From: CAIQIA01 sp049317465
GTDB taxonomy: Bacteria > Cyanobacteriota > Cyanobacteriia > PCC-6307 > Cyanobiaceae
Length of the DNA: 64,000 nucleotides
Assembly: GCA_049317465.1 (NCBI GenBank)
Contig: JBMOIF010000002.1
Location: 1-64,000, forward strand
Reading direction: 5' to 3'
Shown here: in pieces, positions 35,059-42,274 of the stretch
Layout of the letters: each line of letters begins with the position of its first letter
Numbering within the stretch: position 1 is the first letter of the stretch
Made by a program: the position numbers and the translations under genes
The notes under the pieces: generated by a model
Told to the model about the DNA's origin: nothing
Seen by the model: only the letters and a program-made list of their open reading frames with translations
Databases searched by the model: none

Positions 35059-36978
35059 ATGAACCAACGTTGGCGTCTGGTCCTTCTCTGGGCTCTGCCG
35101 ATCGTCATCGGGCTCTTCCTGCTCTGGCAGGTGGTGCTGCGCGGTGGCCCTGGCCAGGTGATCAACGCGCCCACCGTGGCCCCCCGCAACAGTGCCGTGG
35201 GCCGCATGACCTACGGCCGCTTCCTGTATTACGTCGACGCCGGTCGGGTGACCGCAGTCGACATCTTCGACGGTGGCCGCAGCGCCGTCGTCGAGACCGT
35301 CGATCCCGATCTCGACAACCGGGTCCAGCGACTGCGTGTCGACATGCCCGGCGTCGCACCCGAACTGATCAGCCGTCTGAAGGAGCAGGGCATCAGCTTC
35401 GATATCCATCCGCCACGCACGGCTCCGCCGGCCCTCGGCCTGCTCGGCAATCTGCTGTTCCCCCTGCTGCTGATCGGTTCTCTGGTGTTTCTCGCCCGCA
35501 GATCCTCCTCCATGCCTGGAGGTCCCGGGCAGGCCATGCAGTTCGGCAAGAGCAAGGCCCGTTTCCTGATGGAGGCCGAGACCGGTGTCTGCTTCGCCGA
35601 TGTGGCCGGTGTGGAAGAAGCCAAGGAAGATCTCCAGGAGGTTGTCACGTTCCTCAAGCAGCCGGAACGGTTCACCGCCGTCGGCGCGACCATCCCCCGG
35701 GGTGTGCTTCTCGTGGGTCCTCCCGGCACCGGCAAGACCCTGCTGGCCAAGGCGATCGCCGGCGAGGCCGGCGTGCCGTTCTTCTCACTCTCCGGTTCTG
35801 AATTCGTCGAGATGTTTGTCGGCGTCGGTGCCAGCCGGGTCAGGGATCTCTTCAAGCGAGCCAAGGAAAATGCCCCCTGCCTGATATTCATTGATGAGAT
35901 TGATGCGGTCGGGCGCCAGCGGGGTGCCGGCATCGGCGGTGGTAACGATGAGCGGGAGCAGACGCTCAATCAGCTGCTCACTGAAATGGATGGTTTCGAG
36001 GGCAACAACGGCATCATCATCCTGGCTGCCACCAACCGACCCGATGTGCTCGACTCGGCCTTGATGCGTCCGGGTCGCTTTGATCGTCAGGTGACCGTCG
36101 ATGCCCCCGATATCAAGGGGCGTCTGGCGATTCTGGAGGTGCATTCCCGCAACAAGACCCTCGCCGAGGGTGTCTCCCTGGAAGCCATCGCCCGGCGCAC
36201 GCCTGGTTTCACCGGTGCCGATCTGGCCAACCTTCTCAACGAGGCGGCCATCCTGACGGCCCGCCGGCGCAAGCCCGCCACGACCCTGGCCGAAATCGAC
36301 GATGCCGTTGACCGGGTCATCGCCGGCATGGAAGGCACGCCCCTGACCGATGGACGCAGCAAGCGACTGATCGCCTATCACGAAGTGGGCCATGCCCTCA
36401 TCGGCACCCTGGTGCGGGAGCACGATCCTGTTCAGAAGGTGACGCTCATCCCCCGGGGGCAGGCCCAGGGCCTCACCTGGTTCGCACCTGACGAGGAACA
36501 GATGCTGGTCAGCCGCGCCCAGCTGCGGGCCCGGATCATGGGTGCCCTGGGCGGTCGGGCTGCCGAGGCCATCGTCTTCGGTCATGCCGAGGTGACCACC
36601 GGTGCTGCGGGAGACATCCAGCAGGTGGCGGGGCTCGCCCGGCAGATGGTCACCCGTTTCGGCATGAGCGAACTGGGACCCATCTCCCTGGAGGCCGGTA
36701 ATCAGGAGGTGTTCCTCGGCCGGGACCTGATGACTCGCAGCGATGTGTCCGAGTCGATCGCCACCCGCATCGACGAGGCTGTGCGCCGCATCGTCGACCG
36801 CTGCTATGCCGATACCCTCCAGCTGCTCGAGAACCAGCGTCCCTGCATGGATCGCCTGGTGGAGCTGCTGATCGAGCAGGAGAGCATCGACGGCGATGCC
36901 TTCCGTTCCGTTGTGGCCGAATTCACCGAGGTTCCGGAGAAGGAGCGTTTCCGCCCGCTTCTGCCTGCCAACGGCTGA
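35059..36978 (+). CDS. ftsH: ATP-dependent zinc metalloprotease FtsH
   Basis: Membrane-bound AAA protease of 639 aa that removes damaged or unassembled membrane proteins. Two spans (about 7-27 and 126-146) bracket the exposed N-terminal domain. Walker A is GPPGTGKT at 220-227, Walker B ends DE at 279-280, and the zinc site HEVGH is at 441-445. Cyanobacteria have four FtsH proteins; which one this is cannot be settled by eye. It shares the neighbourhood with clpP and thf1; Thf1/Psb29 is known to associate with the thylakoid FtsH complex. A -10-like TACAAT precedes it. Confidence 0.96.
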   Translation: MNQRWRLVLLWALPIVIGLFLLWQVVLRGGPGQVINAPTVAPRNSAVGRMTYGRFLYYVDAGRVTAVDIFDGGRSAVVETVDPDLDNRVQRLRVDMPGVAPELISRLKEQGISFDIHPPRTAPPALGLLGNLLFPLLLIGSLVFLARRSSSMPGGPGQAMQFGKSKARFLMEAETGVCFADVAGVEEAKEDLQEVVTFLKQPERFTAVGATIPRGVLLVGPPGTGKTLLAKAIAGEAGVPFFSLSGSEFVEMFVGVGASRVRDLFKRAKENAPCLIFIDEIDAVGRQRGAGIGGGNDEREQTLNQLLTEMDGFEGNNGIIILAATNRPDVLDSALMRPGRFDRQVTVDAPDIKGRLAILEVHSRNKTLAEGVSLEAIARRTPGFTGADLANLLNEAAILTARRRKPATTLAEIDDAVDRVIAGMEGTPLTDGRSKRLIAYHEVGHALIGTLVREHDPVQKVTLIPRGQAQGLTWFAPDEEQMLVSRAQLRARIMGALGGRAAEAIVFGHAEVTTGAAGDIQQVAGLARQMVTRFGMSELGPISLEAGNQEVFLGRDLMTRSDVSESIATRIDEAVRRIVDRCYADTLQLLENQRPCMDRLVELLIEQESIDGDAFRSVVAEFTEVPEKERFRPLLPANG

Positions 36979-37018
36979 TCAGTGACTACCATGGGCTGGT
37001 TCCAGGTCATCGTTTTCC

Positions 37019-37291
37019 ATGCGTGATCAGCCATCGTCGTTCGAAGACGCCATGGCCTGGGACGAAGGAACCCGTTCACCCCTCGAAGCGCATTCAAGCT
37101 ATCGAGGCGGAGATTGGAGTCCGGAACGCCTGGTGTTTCACCAGAACCTTGAACAGTTCGCCGAACGTGTGGGCCTGATCGTGGCCCTCCAGGGCAACGG
37201 CAAAATCACCCAGGAAGAAGCCTTCGACGAAATTCGCCAGATCTGGACACAGCTTCAATCGAGTCGTGAAAGTCTTCTGGAGACGGACTGA
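37019..37291 (+). CDS. Conserved small cyanobacterial protein (DUF7219-like)
   Basis: A 90-aa hydrophilic protein without a signal peptide or membrane span. It contains SSYRGGDWSPERLVFHQNL followed by helix-forming FAERVGLIVALQGNGKITQ and FDEIRQIWTQLQSSR, a pattern I associate with a small cyanobacterial family of unknown role. The start ATG is 40 bp after ftsH, so co-transcription is possible. Its stop codon directly abuts the stop of convergent clpP with no spacer. Confidence 0.75.
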   Translation: MRDQPSSFEDAMAWDEGTRSPLEAHSSYRGGDWSPERLVFHQNLEQFAERVGLIVALQGNGKITQEEAFDEIRQIWTQLQSSRESLLETD

Positions 37292-37885
37292 TCACTCAAT
37301 CGCGTGAATCGGTCGCTGATCAATCACCTTGTCGATCAGTCCATAGGTGACGGCTTCCTGGGGAGACATGAAAAAGTCCCTATCCGTGTCTGCCTCGACC
37401 CGCTCCAGAGGTTGACCTGAGCGCTGGGCCAGTTCTTCGTTCAGGCGCTTTTTGAGAAAGAGAATTTCGTCGGCCTGGATGCGGATGTCGCTGGCCTGAC
37501 CCCTGGCACCCCCGAGGGGCTGGTGAATCATGATCCGGGAATGCAGCAGGCTGCTGCGCTTGCCGGGAGCACCGGCGGCCAGCAGAAAAGCCCCCATGCT
37601 GGCGGCGAGGCCGACACAGACGGTCTGCACGTCGGGCTTGACGTGCTGCATGGTGTCAAAGATGCCGAGGCCGTCGTAGACCGAGCCCCCGGGAGAGTTG
37701 ATGTACAGGAAAATGTCCTTGTCGGGATCCTCAGCCTCAAGGAAGAGCAGCTGGGCCACGATCCGATTGGCTGACTCGGCGGTCACAGGTTCACCGAGAA
37801 AGATGATCCGTTCGCGGAGCAGCCGCGAGTAGATGTCGAATGCCCTCTCGCCACGGCCCGATTCCTCGATGACTATGGGGATCAC
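37292..37885 (-). CDS. clpP: ATP-dependent Clp protease proteolytic subunit
   Basis: Serine peptidase subunit of the Clp protease, 197 aa. The catalytic serine is Ser96 in GLAASMGAFLL and the histidine is His121 in SRIMIHQPLGG; the downstream aspartate lies in the ADTDRDFFMSPQEA region. The opening IPIVIEESGRGERAFDIYSRL is characteristic of one conserved cyanobacterial ClpP. Cyanobacteria carry several ClpP paralogues plus ClpR. It is divergent from thf1, an arrangement I have seen described for cyanobacteria, and clpS lies 2.4 kb away. Confidence 0.96.
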   Translation of the reverse strand: MIPIVIEESGRGERAFDIYSRLLRERIIFLGEPVTAESANRIVAQLLFLEAEDPDKDIFLYINSPGGSVYDGLGIFDTMQHVKPDVQTVCVGLAASMGAFLLAAGAPGKRSSLLHSRIMIHQPLGGARGQASDIRIQADEILFLKKRLNEELAQRSGQPLERVEADTDRDFFMSPQEAVTYGLIDKVIDQRPIHAIE

Positions 37886-37907
37886 AGGGTTCGGCGTCGC
37901 TGGGTGG

Positions 37908-37913
37908 ATCCTA
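37908..37913 (-). promoter_or_regulatory. Candidate -10 box for clpP
   Basis: TAGGAT on the minus strand lies 22 bp before the clpP start, in the 77-bp clpP-thf1 spacer. Five of six bases match the -10 consensus. Confidence 0.35.
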
Positions 37914-37939
37914 CAGACGAATCCAGGGCCCCGAGCGCT

Positions 37940-37945
37940 ATGGTC
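37940..37945 (+). promoter_or_regulatory. Candidate -10 box for thf1
   Basis: TATGGT lies 17 bp before the thf1 ATG. Four of six positions match the consensus, including the first TA and the last T. It is back to back with the clpP -10 candidate. Confidence 0.3.
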
Positions 37946-37962
37946 GCAGCGGTCGAGGAGTG

Positions 37963-38700
37963 ATGGTGGGCGACGTTCAGACGGTGGCGGACAGCAAGCG
38001 CCGTTTCTATGCCGGCTACCGGCGGGTGATTCCGGGGCTGTACCGACGGGTGATTGACGAACTGCTGGTGGAGCTCCACCTGCTGCGCCGTCAGCAGGGA
38101 TTCCGGCCGGATGCCCTGTTCGCCACCGGCCTCGGCCAGGTCTTTGACAACTTCACACGCGGCTTGGAGCCGGCTGACCAGCGGGAGATGCTGCTGGCGG
38201 CTCTCTGCAGCGCCACCGATCTGGATGCCGCCGACCTGCGCCTGCAGGCATCCCGCCTGCGGGACATGATCGGCCAGGCCACCGAAGAGCAGCTGAAGGG
38301 ATGGCTGGAACAGCGTGGCGAGGGCGCCCCGGAACCTCTGCAGGCCGTTCTTCGGGATGCCGGTCGTCCGGACTTCCATTACTCGCGGCTGCATGCCGTG
38401 GGCCTGATGGCGATGCTGCAGGACCTGACCGGTGGTGACGATCAGGATCCTGAAGCCCTCCGCAGCCGCGCCCGCGAGGTCGGCCTGCAGCTGGGTCTGC
38501 AGCAGGACAAGCTGGACAAGGACATGGGGCTCTACGTGAGCAACCTTGAGAAGATGGCCCAGGCCGTGGAACTCATGGAGGAGACGGTGGCTGCCGAACG
38601 CCGCAAACGGGAACGCCGCCTGACCGCCACTGCCGATGGTCAGACCGACCCGACGGTTCAGGGGGATCCCACAGCCGGTGTGAGCCAGCCGCTGAACTGA
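37963..38700 (+). CDS. thf1: Thylakoid formation protein Thf1 / Psb29
   Basis: A 245-aa protein needed for photosystem II maintenance and thylakoid organisation. It opens VADSKRRFYAGYRRVIPGLYRRVIDELLVELHLL across about residues 8-40, a strong Thf1 signature, followed by the all-helical body and a coiled-coil end (YVSNLEKMAQAVELMEETVAAERRKRER). ATG 37963 is preferred over GTG codons on either side. The known FtsH association of Thf1 fits the ftsH gene 1 kb upstream. Its last 43 bp overlap the convergent gene. Confidence 0.94.
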   Translation: MVGDVQTVADSKRRFYAGYRRVIPGLYRRVIDELLVELHLLRRQQGFRPDALFATGLGQVFDNFTRGLEPADQREMLLAALCSATDLDAADLRLQASRLRDMIGQATEEQLKGWLEQRGEGAPEPLQAVLRDAGRPDFHYSRLHAVGLMAMLQDLTGGDDQDPEALRSRAREVGLQLGLQQDKLDKDMGLYVSNLEKMAQAVELMEETVAAERRKRERRLTATADGQTDPTVQGDPTAGVSQPLN

Positions 38701-39971
38701 GCCGCTGCGGATCCTCCTTGTTCCGGGGTCCACAGCGCCTGGAGCCGGGGCGAACGGCGGACGGTGTCGGGCAGGGCCTGGGGCAGCAGCTGCAGGCCAT
38801 CCAGTGCCACTGGCGATGCGTCCAGGCGAAGACCCCTCGCCAGCGAAACCGGGCCGGCCGCCAGCGGAGCCGGATCGGGGGGGCCCCCAAGGCTGAACAC
38901 CACCCCCCGGTCGTTCTGCAGCCAGCCTCCGCGCACCTGGTCTGAAGCGTCCACCACCGTGCTGACGTCAGCTTCCTGCTCCAGCCGCAGGTCTTCGGGC
39001 AGGTCCCTGCCCAGGGCCGCCAGCAGCGGCGCCAGGGTCCGGGTCGGTGACGGGGACCCCGCTGCCTTCGGGAGGGCCAGCAGCAGCGTCACCCGGTAGG
39101 GGGCATCGGCGCCATTGGGTTTCAGGATCAGACGGAATGGCGAGGCCAGAAGCTGGCGCTCGAGGGGGGCCGAGAGGCCGTGGCGCTGCCGCAGTTCGCT
39201 CAGGAGGGGGCCCGGCCGCAGCAGGCTGCCGATCAGCGGCTCGAGGCTGCTGCCCTCCAGGGCGAGCAGCGGGGTGGTGGGGCTGTCGCTGGTCTGGATG
39301 GATGGTCCCTGGTCGCTGCGGCTGCGCATGGCTTCGCGGAGCGGTGGCTGGCCGGTCACCCGGCCCGACCAGCGCAGACGCCTGGCGGCGCCGCCTGCAC
39401 TGCCCAGGGTCAGGCACCCCTCCTGCCAGGGCTGCAGCAGGGGGGCCAGGGGGCCGCCGAGGCTGGCGAGAGCGTCACCCGACCAGAAGAGGGCGGGGGG
39501 CGGCCCATCCACCAGAGGACAGCGGTTGCGATGGCCTGCCGCCAGCGGTCGTTTCAGATCGGCCTGCAGGGTCTGCAGCGAGAGCGGATCGGCGGCAACG
39601 ATCGTGTAAGCACCCCAGCGGAAGCTGTGGCGCACGGGGAATCGGAGGGGCAGGTCCCGCAGGATCAGAAACGGCGGGGTGCCGCTGTGGCTGCTCCAGG
39701 CCTGGGCCCAGGGCGCTGACGACTGGCGCTGCAGACGCTGGGCCAGGGTCAGGGGCAGCCGCTCCTGCCAGATCGGCGGCACAACACCCGCCCCACCCGG
39801 GGCTGGAAAGGTCTGGAGCAGGACCACCGAGGGCAGCAGCGGCTGCAGGCTCCCGGGTGGTGTAGCAGGGGCGGTCTGGATCAGCCAGGTCGCGATGCCG
39901 AAAGGCAGGGCCGTCAACACCAGACTGAAGGGCCGCCGCCAGGCTGGGAGGCGAGGGGCCGCCGCAGTCAT
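38658..39971 (-). CDS. Large protein with N-terminal membrane anchor, DUF3352-like, unknown function
   Basis: A 437-aa protein, possibly DUF3352-like. One hydrophobic segment near residues 15-35 (FSLVLTALPFGIATWLI) suggests an anchor with the rest outside the cytoplasm. The body has repeated motifs around RWGAYTIVAADPLSLQTLQ and LEGSSLEPLIGSLLRPGP, and a C-terminal LARGLRLDASPVALDGLQLLP. No catalytic motif is visible. I chose ATG 39971; an upstream start at 40025 would overlap the preceding 43-aa ORF. It ends 43 bp inside thf1. Together with petN and the small ORF it forms a minus-strand run. Confidence 0.7.
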   Translation of the reverse strand: MTAAAPRLPAWRRPFSLVLTALPFGIATWLIQTAPATPPGSLQPLLPSVVLLQTFPAPGGAGVVPPIWQERLPLTLAQRLQRQSSAPWAQAWSSHSGTPPFLILRDLPLRFPVRHSFRWGAYTIVAADPLSLQTLQADLKRPLAAGHRNRCPLVDGPPPALFWSGDALASLGGPLAPLLQPWQEGCLTLGSAGGAARRLRWSGRVTGQPPLREAMRSRSDQGPSIQTSDSPTTPLLALEGSSLEPLIGSLLRPGPLLSELRQRHGLSAPLERQLLASPFRLILKPNGADAPYRVTLLLALPKAAGSPSPTRTLAPLLAALGRDLPEDLRLEQEADVSTVVDASDQVRGGWLQNDRGVVFSLGGPPDPAPLAAGPVSLARGLRLDASPVALDGLQLLPQALPDTVRRSPRLQALWTPEQGGSAAAQFSGWLTPAVGSP

Positions 39972-39981
39972 GGCTGGCAGA

Positions 39982-40113
39982 TCAGGAACGGTGTCGCCGC
40001 CGTCGGTCACGCCAGTCAACGGCACTGAGGTAGATCATGCCGCCACTGACGCCCACCAGGAGGAGGGCAGCCACGGCCGCCAGCACGGCATTCAGGGAAA
40101 GGTCGCCCGGCAC
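39982..40113 (-). CDS. Putative 43-aa single-span membrane protein downstream of petN
   Basis: A short ORF with GTG start, 9 nt after the petN stop codon and 10 nt before the ATG of the next gene, so it fits an operon exactly. The product has one clear membrane span (NAVLAAVAALLLVGVSGG) followed by MIYLSAVDWRDRRRRHRS, a strongly positive tail consistent with a defined membrane orientation. Size and layout resemble small subunits of photosynthetic complexes, but I do not recognise it as a known Pet, Psa or Psb subunit. No conservation evidence is available here. Confidence 0.5.
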   Translation of the reverse strand: MPGDLSLNAVLAAVAALLLVGVSGGMIYLSAVDWRDRRRRHRS

Positions 40114-40122
40114 GGCCGAGGC

Positions 40123-40224
40123 TCAGAAGTTGATGGAGCCGTCGCCGTTGCGTCCCCACACCACCATGGCGATCGAGAAGGTGAAGGTCGCTGCCAGGGC
40201 GGCCCAGCCGAGGGTGATCAGCAC
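40123..40224 (-). CDS. petN: Cytochrome b6f complex subunit PetN (subunit VIII)
   Basis: A 33-aa single-span subunit of the cytochrome b6f complex in the thylakoid membrane. The translation carries TLGWAALAATFTFSIAMVVW followed by GRNGDGSINF; the LGWA...VVWGRNG pattern is diagnostic of PetN. The start is GTG at 40222-40224, which together with the tiny size makes the gene easy to miss. A -10-like TACAGT lies 25 bp upstream. It is divergent from clpS and followed by the 43-aa ORF. Confidence 0.9.
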   Translation of the reverse strand: MLITLGWAALAATFTFSIAMVVWGRNGDGSINF

Positions 40225-40249
40225 GGCGGTTGGACGAAAGGATGGGGTG

Positions 40250-40255
40250 ACTGTA
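40250..40255 (-). promoter_or_regulatory. Candidate -10 box for petN
   Basis: TACAGT on the minus strand, 25 bp before the petN GTG. The same hexamer precedes the proposed 6S RNA 5' end. Confidence 0.4.
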
Positions 40256-40300
40256 CCGAAGGAACGCCTGCGACGGACCAGAATGGTCGTGAACAGCGGA

Positions 40301-40603
40301 GTGCCGGTGACCAGCAGCTCTCCCCAGGTCAGTCCATCCGGAGCGACGGTGCTCGATCGCGCGCCATACCCCAACTACCGGGTTGTGGTGCTCAACGACG
40401 ATGTCAACACCTTCCAGCATGTCGTCGACTGTCTGGTGAAGTACATCCCTGCGATGACCCCCGACCGCGCCTGGTCACTGGCCCACCGCATCGACGGCGA
40501 GGGCAGTGCCGTGGTCTGGGTGGGGCCCCAGGAGCAGGCTGAGCTGTATCACATGCAGCTGGGGGGAGAGGGGCTGACCATGGCCCCGCTGGAACGGAAC
40601 TGA
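40301..40603 (+). CDS. clpS: Clp protease adaptor ClpS
   Basis: Adaptor that hands N-degron substrates to ClpC/ClpAP-type proteases, about 100 aa. The core is PNYRVVVLNDDVNTFQHVV, with the ND and D positions that bind the substrate N terminus, then TPDRAWSLAHRIDGEGSAVV and the C-terminal QAELYHMQLGGEGLTMAPLE. GTG 40301 is the most likely start; GTG 40307 is nearly as good. The frame is open far upstream but antisense to petN. DUF2103 follows 8 bp later. The ClpP subunit gene is 2.4 kb away. Confidence 0.92.
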   Translation: MPVTSSSPQVSPSGATVLDRAPYPNYRVVVLNDDVNTFQHVVDCLVKYIPAMTPDRAWSLAHRIDGEGSAVVWVGPQEQAELYHMQLGGEGLTMAPLERN

Positions 40604-40611
40604 GCCTGCCG

Positions 40612-40884
40612 ATGGGCCGTCTGGTCGTCACCCACAGCACTTACCTCGAGGGACTCATCCCCCTTCTCAAGCGGCTGGCGGACGATCCGGCCATCGACAC
40701 CGTCACCCCTGCCGTGATCGGGCGCGTGCGGGGCCGGAGCGAGGGGCTGCGGCTGCGCATCTCGGCGCCTATCCGCGGGGGGCACAAGCTGGTGGCCCGC
40801 CGGGGTGGCAGTGTTCAGGAGGTCTTCGTCGTCACGGATCTGAACCGTGACGACCTCCAGAGCCGACTGGAGAGCCTGCGCTGA
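40612..40884 (+). CDS. DUF2103 protein (predicted metal-binding)
   Basis: A 90-aa protein of the DUF2103 family, described as predicted metal-binding. It opens GRLVVTHSTYLEGLIPLLKRL and continues TVTPAVIGRVRGRSEGLRLR; the candidate metal ligands are His residues in THST and RGGHKLVARRG. It starts 8 bp after clpS and is probably co-transcribed with it. Function unknown. Confidence 0.82.
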   Translation: MGRLVVTHSTYLEGLIPLLKRLADDPAIDTVTPAVIGRVRGRSEGLRLRISAPIRGGHKLVARRGGSVQEVFVVTDLNRDDLQSRLESLR

Positions 40885-40917
40885 GCAGCGGGACCGGCAC
40901 CGATCGTGGGAAGGGGT

Positions 40918-41094
40918 GGACCGCTGTGCCGTGCTCCCCGCAGTCTTCGACCTGGTGGAACCAGAAGGGAGAGGAAAGCGGGGCTTCGTTTCCGGCTTCA
41001 AGGCCGGCCTACGTCACCGTCGCGACACCTCTCCCATGTCGAAAAGGGAGTCAGATCAGAACACTGGGCAGGGCAGACACCAACACGGCAGTCC
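40918..41094 (-). ncRNA. ssaA: 6S RNA (RNA polymerase regulator)
   Basis: The 231-bp gap between DUF2103 and purK folds as a long rod on the minus strand. Outer stem: 41091-41094 with 40918-40921 and 41084-41090 with 40927-40933 (TGCCGTG/CACGGCA). Middle stem: 41038-41043 with 40946-40951 (TTCGAC/GTCGAA). Inner 8-bp stem: 41028-41035 with 40967-40974 (GGGAGAGG/CCTCTCCC), plus apical and side hairpins. Between outer and middle stems is a large asymmetric bubble (40 and 12 nt), as expected of 6S RNA. A -10-like TACAGT ends 7 bp before the predicted G start. Length of about 177 nt and the position directly after purK fit the 6S gene of Synechococcus. Strand rests on the promoter match and purK orientation. 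Confidence 0.7.
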
Positions 41095-41100
41095 GAAGTA

Positions 41101-41106
41101 ACTGTA
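41101..41106 (-). promoter_or_regulatory. Candidate -10 box for the 6S RNA
   Basis: TACAGT on the minus strand, followed by TACTTC and then the G at 41094 where the RNA rod begins. The spacing is right for a start site there. It lies 10 bp after the purK stop codon, so both purK read-through and this promoter could produce the RNA. Confidence 0.45.
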
Positions 41107-41115
41107 GGTCGGAAC

Positions 41116-42261
41116 TCATGGCAGCGGCCAGATGGCCCGCACCTCCGCGAGGCGCTCCATGGCCTCCCGGCGCTGCAGGGCAGGGTCCCGGGCCGAGAGC
41201 AGCAGAGTGATGTGGCCGAGCTTGCGGCCGGGCCGCGACCCCCGTTTGCCGTACCAGTGGAGGTGGGCATCCGGCAGTCGGGCCAGCTGCGCCCTCTCGC
41301 TGTCGTGGCCCTGGTCGGCACTGTCGACACCCACCAGGTTCACCATCAGGGCGCCGGGCACCAGCAGCTCGGTGGAGCCGGCGGGTCGGCCGGCGAGCAG
41401 CAGCAGCTGCTGCTGGAACTGACTGGTGCGGCAGGCCTCAATGCTGTAGTGCGCCGAATTGTGGGTGCGCGGCGCCACCTCATTGATCTGCAGCCCGCGG
41501 GGGGAGAGAAAGAACTCGATCGCCAGCACCCCGACGTAATCGAGGGCGGTCACCAGGGAGGCCGCCACCGCATGGGCCCTGGCCCTGACGGACTGCGGCA
41601 CATGGGCCGGCGCCAGCACCCAGTCGCAGATCTGCCGGTGCTGGTGGGTCTCGACCAGGGGAAACAGGGTTACCGTGCCGTTGGCATCGCGGGCCACGGT
41701 GAGGGCCAGTTCCCGTTCGAAGGGCACCAGCTCCTCCAGGATCCAGTCCCGGGGATCGACCCGCATCAGCAGAGCCTCCAGGGAGGCCCGGTGCTGCAGC
41801 CGCTCGGTGCCGCGGCCGTCGTAGCCGCCGCAGGTGGCCTTGGCCATCAGCGGCAGTTCCAGTGGACCGGGGTCACCGCCGTCACCGACCACGTCGGCAA
41901 GATTTCGCCAGCGGGGGCAGGGCAGCAGCAGTTCCTCCAGCAGTTGCCGCTGGCGCCGTTTGTCCACCAACCGGGCCATGACGCTGGCCCCGGGCTGGAA
42001 CTGCACGCCCTGGCTTTCCAGCTGCTGCAGGGTGGGCAGGTCGACCCACTCGTTCTCGAAAGCGATGCGCTTGCAGCGGGCCGCCAGCCGGTGCAGGGCC
42101 GCGGGATCGCCGGGCCCGCCGATCACGGCTCCGCCGGCGCCGGCCACGGCGGGGTCGGCGGGATCGGCGGCCAGCAGCTCGACGGTCAGCCCAAGGCCGT
42201 GGGAGGCCTCCACCAGCATGGCCGCCAGCTGACCGCTGCCGACGATCCCGAGCCGCTCCAA
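41116..42261 (-). CDS. purK: N5-carboxyaminoimidazole ribonucleotide synthase
   Basis: ATP-grasp enzyme carboxylating aminoimidazole ribonucleotide in purine synthesis, 381 aa. It opens LGIVGSGQLAAMLVEASHGLG, has the ATP-grasp lid LMAKATCGGYDGRGTERL and the metal-binding EFFLSPRGLQINEVAPRTHNSAHY. C-terminal HWYGKRGSRPGRKLGHITLL is also typical of PurK. It starts 13 bp after the upstream sugar-permease gene on the same strand. The 6S RNA follows immediately downstream. Confidence 0.95.
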   Translation of the reverse strand: MERLGIVGSGQLAAMLVEASHGLGLTVELLAADPADPAVAGAGGAVIGGPGDPAALHRLAARCKRIAFENEWVDLPTLQQLESQGVQFQPGASVMARLVDKRRQRQLLEELLLPCPRWRNLADVVGDGGDPGPLELPLMAKATCGGYDGRGTERLQHRASLEALLMRVDPRDWILEELVPFERELALTVARDANGTVTLFPLVETHQHRQICDWVLAPAHVPQSVRARAHAVAASLVTALDYVGVLAIEFFLSPRGLQINEVAPRTHNSAHYSIEACRTSQFQQQLLLLAGRPAGSTELLVPGALMVNLVGVDSADQGHDSERAQLARLPDAHLHWYGKRGSRPGRKLGHITLLLSARDPALQRREAMERLAEVRAIWPLP

Positions 42262-42274
42262 GCCTGCGCCGCCG

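Noticed and set aside
40967..41035. tRNA-like reading of the GGGAGAGG/CCTCTCCC stem (69 nt)
   Set aside because: The stem could be an acceptor, but no D arm, anticodon arm or TTCGA loop fits on either strand; the rod structure of 6S RNA explains it better.
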